Shown: positions 6,248-9,410 of the stretch, piece by piece
Layout of the letters: each line of letters begins with the position of its first letter
How positions within the stretch are numbered: the stretch's first letter is position 1
The notes under the pieces: model-generated
Seen by the model: only the letters and a program-made list of their open reading frames with translations
What the model was told of the DNA's origin: nothing
Databases searched by the model: none
Made by a program: the position numbers and the translations under genes
Source: an uncultured Oscillospiraceae bacterium
GTDB lineage: Bacteria > Bacillota > Clostridia > Oscillospirales > Ruminococcaceae
Direction of reading: 5' to 3'
Assembly (NCBI GenBank): GCA_900546885.1
Contig: UREN01000072.1
Span: forward strand, 1-9,410
DNA length: 9,410 nucleotides

Positions 6248-6799
6248 TCAATCGTTTTTTTCGGCATTGCTGGCAGCCACTGCCGCTGTGCCGGCACCGG
6301 CCGCCGCGCCCACGCGCGCCGCATCGCGCTGAGAATGGATATGTTCCAGCACAATAATGGCCGCCATCAAAACATCCCGCTGCTGCTCATCGTTAATTTC
6401 TATTTCATACACATCGTGCAGCGAGAAAAACTTGCGGTGCACGGTGGCCAAAATGGTGTGCGTGGCCTCGTCAATAATTTGATAATCGTGTGATGTGATG
6501 TCGCCGTGCAGCTCCCAGCCCAGTGAATCAATGCGGATGATATCTTTTGTCAGGTGGAACAGCTCTGTGCTGATTTCAAACGAAAGGCCGCTGGCCATAT
6601 CGACATAGTGCACTTCGTGCAGGCTGAAAGCCTTCGCATGCAGGTAGGCTACTTCGTTGCCCGCAGCGTCCCGCAGGTAAGTTTTGTCATGCAAAGAGAA
6701 CATTTTGCTTTCCACTTCATACACCACGTCGTCCTGCCCGTCAAAAATTTTCAGCGCGTGGTGCAGCGACACCAGTTTTTGTTTCAGATAATACTTCAT
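6248..6799 (-). CDS. YxjI/LURP-one-related (tubby-like C2) protein
   Basis: 183 residues, ATG 6799 preceded by AAAGGAGGAAAC. It matches the bacterial LURP-one-related family (PF04525; B. subtilis YxjI type), a tubby-like beta barrel with unknown function, and is soluble with no signal peptide. The start MKYYLKQKLVSL, the mid-protein block GWELHGDITSHDYQI (94-108), and a helix near 141-155 are in family positions. The barrel shows a recurrent strand-turn motif [F/V]SLH[D/E/H] at residues 10-14, 34-38, 58-62 and 125-129, with a degenerate FHLTK at 81-85. In the relatives I remember the same turns read FSWGD or similar. A final tail of about 20 residues is Ala/Gly-rich (GAAAGAGTAAVAA) and looks disordered. 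It is the first gene of the unit with DUF5684, hinting at an envelope or membrane-associated role, which is inference only. Confidence 0.85.
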   Translation of the reverse strand: MKYYLKQKLVSLHHALKIFDGQDDVVYEVESKMFSLHDKTYLRDAAGNEVAYLHAKAFSLHEVHYVDMASGLSFEISTELFHLTKDIIRIDSLGWELHGDITSHDYQIIDEATHTILATVHRKFFSLHDVYEIEINDEQQRDVLMAAIIVLEHIHSQRDAARVGAAAGAGTAAVAASNAEKND

Positions 6800-6882
6800 T
6801 TCTGTTTCCTCCTTTTTTCATGGCTGCTGGCTCTACAAAGGGCGCTTGCCACAGCCGCCAGCGGGCCGTTGCAACCGCCCAT

Positions 6883-6888
6883 ATTCTA
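6883..6888 (-). promoter_or_regulatory. Candidate -10 element for the LURP/DUF5684 unit
   Basis: Minus-strand TAGAAT (five of six matches to TATAAT) lies 84 bases upstream of the LURP start codon and beyond the preceding terminator, where a promoter is expected. No convincing -35 sits 16-18 bases upstream, so this is a weak call. Confidence 0.25.
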
Positions 6889-6975
6889 CCTGTGCCCAAA
6901 TGCTGTGCAGGCCGTCACGCAAGGCCCAAGGACGCCTTCGCCCCATCTGCCCGCTCAGCACTATGGCCTTGCGAC

Positions 6976-7012
6976 AAAAAGCCCGGCACGAGCGCGGAAA
7001 GCTTCGCCGGGC
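6976..7012 (-). terminator. Intrinsic terminator of the kinase/regulator operon
   Basis: Read leftward, GCCCGGC (7012-7006) pairs with GCCGGGC (6987-6981) around an 18-base loop that can form a further AGC/GCT pairing, and is followed at once by TTTTTG (6980-6975). It lies about 100 bases after the response-regulator stop. Confidence 0.75.
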
Positions 7013-7115
7013 AACCGTGCAGAAACCAATTTATTATAGCATGCCGCACATTCGGCGCTTGCATCTATTTCAGTAAAAAAGCTCTTTTTTGGGTGGTTTC
7101 TGCCCAAATTTCTGC

Positions 7116-7841
7116 TTATGGCCTGTTGGTGCTCAGCTTAAAAAGCAGATAATCGGCATATTGTTTTTGTACAGCGGTGTACAATTTGCGCGAGATGGGA
7201 ACCCGCACGCCGCCTTCCAGCACGAAATCCCGGTTTTCCATGCCGCGCGCATTATCCATGTTGACAATGCAGTTGCGGTAACAACAGGCAAACTGAGGGT
7301 ATTTGAGCAAAGTTTCCCGTATTTCTTGAAACGGCATATGACTGCGGTTGATTTTGCGCTTTGTATGCACCAAAACATAGTGGTTATACATGTCTACAAA
7401 TAAAATATCATCCAGCGGGATATTTACATAAGACCAGCCCTCTTTCAGCTGAATGTGCAGCTTTTTATCGTACAGGGCCGCAGCACATTTATCCAGCACG
7501 CGGAACAAAGCGCTTTCTTCCACAGGCTTCACCAAATAGTAAAAGGCCCCCACTTCATAGCTCTCTACGGCATGCTGCGCGCTGACCGTGATGAACACCA
7601 GCAGGCTTGTATTGCCCCGCTGGCGCAGCATACGCGCTATCTGCATTCCATTCTCGTCCCCGAGATAGACATCCAGAAAAACCACATTGAAGCCGTCTGC
7701 ACCGGCATATTCCAAAAACTGCGAACCCGTCTCGAACGTCACCACTTCTGCAGGAATATGCGCATTTTCTGCATAACGGCGCACAGCCTGAGCAAGCGTG
7801 GCGCGCACAGATGCATCATCGTCTACGATAGCAATTCTCAA
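7116..7841 (-). CDS. LytTR-family response regulator (AgrA-like)
   Basis: 241 residues from a TTG start at 7841, nine bases after GGAGGA; an in-frame ATG at 7877 has no ribosome binding site and would add 12 residues before the receiver beta-strand. The receiver domain (1-125) has the acidic pair D7/D8 (IVDDD), phospho-acceptor D57 (VVFLDVYL), T85 and K105 (YLVKP). The C-terminal LytTR DNA-binding domain (about 130-235) shows DILFVDMYNHYVLVH, YRNCIVNMDNARGM and VPISRKLY. LytTR regulators usually bind paired short direct repeats and activate peptide-signalling, bacteriocin or competence genes. It follows its cognate kinase by 63 bases, and a terminator follows the gene. Targets are not visible; the adjacent LURP/DUF5684 unit is a possible one, without evidence of sites. 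Confidence 0.93.
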   Translation of the reverse strand: MRIAIVDDDASVRATLAQAVRRYAENAHIPAEVVTFETGSQFLEYAGADGFNVVFLDVYLGDENGMQIARMLRQRGNTSLLVFITVSAQHAVESYEVGAFYYLVKPVEESALFRVLDKCAAALYDKKLHIQLKEGWSYVNIPLDDILFVDMYNHYVLVHTKRKINRSHMPFQEIRETLLKYPQFACCYRNCIVNMDNARGMENRDFVLEGGVRVPISRKLYTAVQKQYADYLLFKLSTNRP

Positions 7842-7904
7842 AATCTGTGTTCCTCCTCTCCGGCAGGTAACCGGCATACACGGCCAAGGCCCGCTGAAGG
7901 AAAA

Positions 7905-9239
7905 TTATTGTTCAATATTCATGCAGGCAAGGGCCGTAAACACGCCGTCTTTCTGCTCGTAACGTGCAAACCCCTGCCGCTGCCTGCACACAGCAGCCAC
8001 AGAGGCTGTGCCGATGCCGGCCGCATTTCGCCGGGTAGACCACAGCGCCCCATGGCGGTATACCAGCGGCACTGCGCCGCTGTTTTTTATGCACAAAGAC
8101 AACAGCCCGCCTTGCATCCGGGCATCCACCTGAATAAACTTTGTGCCCTGCATTTGCCCACAGGCGGCCGCGACTGCGTTTTCCACCAGGTTGCCTGCCA
8201 CAAGGCACACATCACTTTCTGCTTTGCCCAGTGCCGCGGGCAGCGCCACATGGCCTGAAACTTTCACACCGGCAGCAACCGCGCCGGATAAATAATAATT
8301 CAACACGGCGCTTAACGCCGTGTTGGCACAGGGCAGGATGCCCTGCGGTTCTTCTGCCATTTGAAGCGCGCTGATATATTCCTGCACCGTCTTGCTTCCA
8401 TCTGCCTGGGCAAGGCCATACAGGGCATGCAAATGATGCCGCAGGTCGTGCTCTGCCCTGCGCACATCCTCCATATGACGCAAAAGCTGTTCATTTTGCT
8501 GGCGCTGCATGTCCGAGCGAAGCGCCGCAAGCCCAAGCTCCTCCTGAGCCTGCGCGCCGGCAAGCCCTTTGCGCACCGCGTGCAGCATCAGCATACAGGC
8601 CGCAAACGTGGCCACCAGCCAAAGCAGCGCCGCGCTAAGGTCTGCCCTGATATCCATAAGCTTTGCGGTAAAATTTCCGCTGTAAAATTTCACATGGAAC
8701 ACGATATTAAACAACACCGGAACGGGCCACAGCCACTGCCAGGAAACTCGCGCCCCGCCCTGCTGCACCAGGGGGCGCAGTTCCAGCAAAAATACCGGCA
8801 GAACAATGGGCAGCGTAAGTGCCAGCACGGCGGCAAACAGGCCAAAATAAACCCATTTTGTTTCATCCGCCGGAAAATAGTTTTGTTCCAGCACATTGGC
8901 CATGGTATATACGGCATTCAAATATTGCCCCATCAGGGCCGAGGCAAACAGCATGGGCCAAAGCGGAGCCTTTGTAAGCCAGAATGCGGCGCCAAAGCCA
9001 ATAAACATCCACAATGCCTGCACAGCCAGTAAAACAGGCGGCGGCAGCATGCGCACCACAGGGCAAGCGGGCCAAAAAAATACCATGCAGCAAGCCACCG
9101 CCACAATGCAGTAAACCGCCACACGCCAATAGATGGTCACATGGCGCTTGCCAAAAGGCAGCACCAACAGCATAGTGGCCATATACATATGAAGCGCATA
9201 AATTGCAAGCGCCGCCCAAAAAGATGTGTCTGCGTTCAT
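7905..9239 (-). CDS. AgrC-like (HPK10) membrane sensor histidine kinase
   Basis: 444 residues from ATG 9239, preceded by ATGGAGAAAT. An upstream GTG at 9281 would lie at the predicted transcription start, so the shorter form is preferred. Residues 1-220 hold six or seven hydrophobic segments (about 6-28, 36-56, 66-88, 92-112, 129-153, 170-186, 201-220), the sensing region typical of peptide-responsive AgrC/ComD/PlnB kinases. A coiled stretch (225-260) leads to the H-box RAEHDLRHHLHALYGL, with H264 the likely phosphorylated residue. The GHKL ATPase has the N-box AGNLVENAVAA (N350, N354) and a G-box AGIGTASV (407-414), followed by the usual DGVFTALACM. It should phosphorylate the adjacent LytTR regulator. 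No agrB-like protease or precursor-peptide gene is seen beside it, so the ligand is unknown. Confidence 0.92.
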   Translation of the reverse strand: MNADTSFWAALAIYALHMYMATMLLVLPFGKRHVTIYWRVAVYCIVAVACCMVFFWPACPVVRMLPPPVLLAVQALWMFIGFGAAFWLTKAPLWPMLFASALMGQYLNAVYTMANVLEQNYFPADETKWVYFGLFAAVLALTLPIVLPVFLLELRPLVQQGGARVSWQWLWPVPVLFNIVFHVKFYSGNFTAKLMDIRADLSAALLWLVATFAACMLMLHAVRKGLAGAQAQEELGLAALRSDMQRQQNEQLLRHMEDVRRAEHDLRHHLHALYGLAQADGSKTVQEYISALQMAEEPQGILPCANTALSAVLNYYLSGAVAAGVKVSGHVALPAALGKAESDVCLVAGNLVENAVAAACGQMQGTKFIQVDARMQGGLLSLCIKNSGAVPLVYRHGALWSTRRNAAGIGTASVAAVCRQRQGFARYEQKDGVFTALACMNIEQ

Positions 9240-9294
9240 ATTTCTCCATTTCTGTGAAGGGCATCTGCAAAAAGCCCGCACGTCTATATTTTAT

Positions 9295-9322
9295 AACATA
9301 ACACATATACCCGGTGTGTGAA
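9295..9322 (-). promoter_or_regulatory. Candidate promoter of the kinase/regulator operon
   Basis: Minus-strand TTCACA (9317-9322, five of six) and TATGTT (9295-9300, four of six) are 16 bases apart, putting the start near 9288, about 50 bases before ATG 9239. An overlapping TATAAAAT-like run at 9288-9296 is an alternative -10 without a matching -35. No clear pair of LytTR direct repeats is seen. Confidence 0.35.
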
Positions 9323-9410
9323 AGCAAAATGCGGGTAACAAGACTGCATTTTTTGTGGTTTTTGTTGAAACTTTTTGGAAAACAGGGCTTTCCCCCGAAA
9401 CCCGTCGTTT

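Larger units (their letters stand above)
6800..7115. other. Non-coding gap between the LURP unit and the response regulator
   Basis: This 316-base stretch separates two leftward units. It holds the leftward terminator at 6976-7012, a weak promoter candidate at 6883-6888 and the Shine-Dalgarno of the LURP gene. Rightward open frames exist here, but I see no good ribosome binding site or recognisable protein in them. I find no tRNA, recognisable riboswitch or repeat. Confidence 0.6.

Noticed and set aside
7033..7038. Perfect minus-strand TATAAT
   Set aside because: It lies just upstream of the terminator at 6976-7012 and has no matching -35, so a transcript from it would be ended at once; probably chance in an AT-rich spot.
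7075..7092. A-run/T-run near-palindrome just after the response regulator
   Set aside because: A six-pair A-T stem is too weak to act as a terminator; the GC-rich hairpin at 6976-7012 is a better candidate.
6820..7152. Rightward open frames in the gap between the LURP unit and the response regulator
   Set aside because: No family resemblance and no ribosome binding site, and they run antisense across a clear leftward terminator.
9284..9349. Leftward 21-codon frame (MQSCYPHF...) considered as an AgrD-like signal peptide
   Set aside because: It has no Shine-Dalgarno, no amphipathic leader and no charged C-terminal recognition tail, and it overlaps the predicted kinase promoter.
9350..9410. 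AT-rich edge with short G/T and A/C tracts, considered as an origin or regulator-binding region
   Set aside because: No DnaA boxes, clear direct repeats or LytTR site pairs could be identified in the part visible before the window ends.

Overview
This window looks like one end of a contig from a GC-rich Gram-positive anaerobe. My best guess is Bacillota, class Clostridia, Oscillospirales-like, possibly a gut bacterium. The reasons are strong GGAGG-type ribosome binding sites, sigma-A type promoters, an AgrC/AgrA-like LytTR two-component system, a YxjI/LURP-one-related protein, a DUF5684 membrane protein and a clostridial-style OGG1 glycosylase. The rank below phylum is inference. The first 70 bases are not genomic: they are an untrimmed Illumina P7/TruSeq index adapter with its homopolymer read-through tail, so biological sequence starts at base 71.

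Layout. Bases 71-245 hold what may be the 3' end of a rightward gene, followed by a strong rightward intrinsic terminator. A large leftward gene (257-3409) encodes an EndoQ-like PHP nuclease with a zinc-knuckle region, fused to a complete UvrD/PcrA-type SF1A helicase. It carries two sequences resembling the bacterial sliding-clamp-binding pentapeptide, one in the linker and one as the last five residues. From the same intergenic region a rightward operon is transcribed: a C45/acyl-CoA:6-APA-acyltransferase-like Ntn hydrolase (3633-4640) and an OGG1-type 8-oxoguanine DNA glycosylase (4670-5485), ending at a terminator at 5585-5630. The 5' leader of this operon can fold into mutually exclusive hairpins, one of which covers the ribosome binding site.

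The right half is all leftward. A two-gene unit encodes a YxjI/LURP-one-related protein (6248-6799) and a DUF5684 membrane protein (5707-6180). A 316-base non-coding gap with a terminator separates it from a sensor kinase (7905-9239) and LytTR response regulator (7116-7841) pair. Bases 9282-9410 are the AT-richer upstream region of the kinase, and no further gene is visible there.

How they may work together: two DNA base-damage repair functions sit back to back around the divergent promoters at 3449-3548, one for deaminated bases (EndoQ-helicase) and one for oxidised guanine (OGG). The EndoQ-helicase-clamp arrangement suggests a single polypeptide that could nick 5' of a lesion, unwind from the nick and hand over to the clamp-bound polymerase. 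This is the most interesting system in the window, but its activity is inferred, not shown. The kinase/regulator pair lacks visible agrB/agrD partners, so its signal and targets are unknown.
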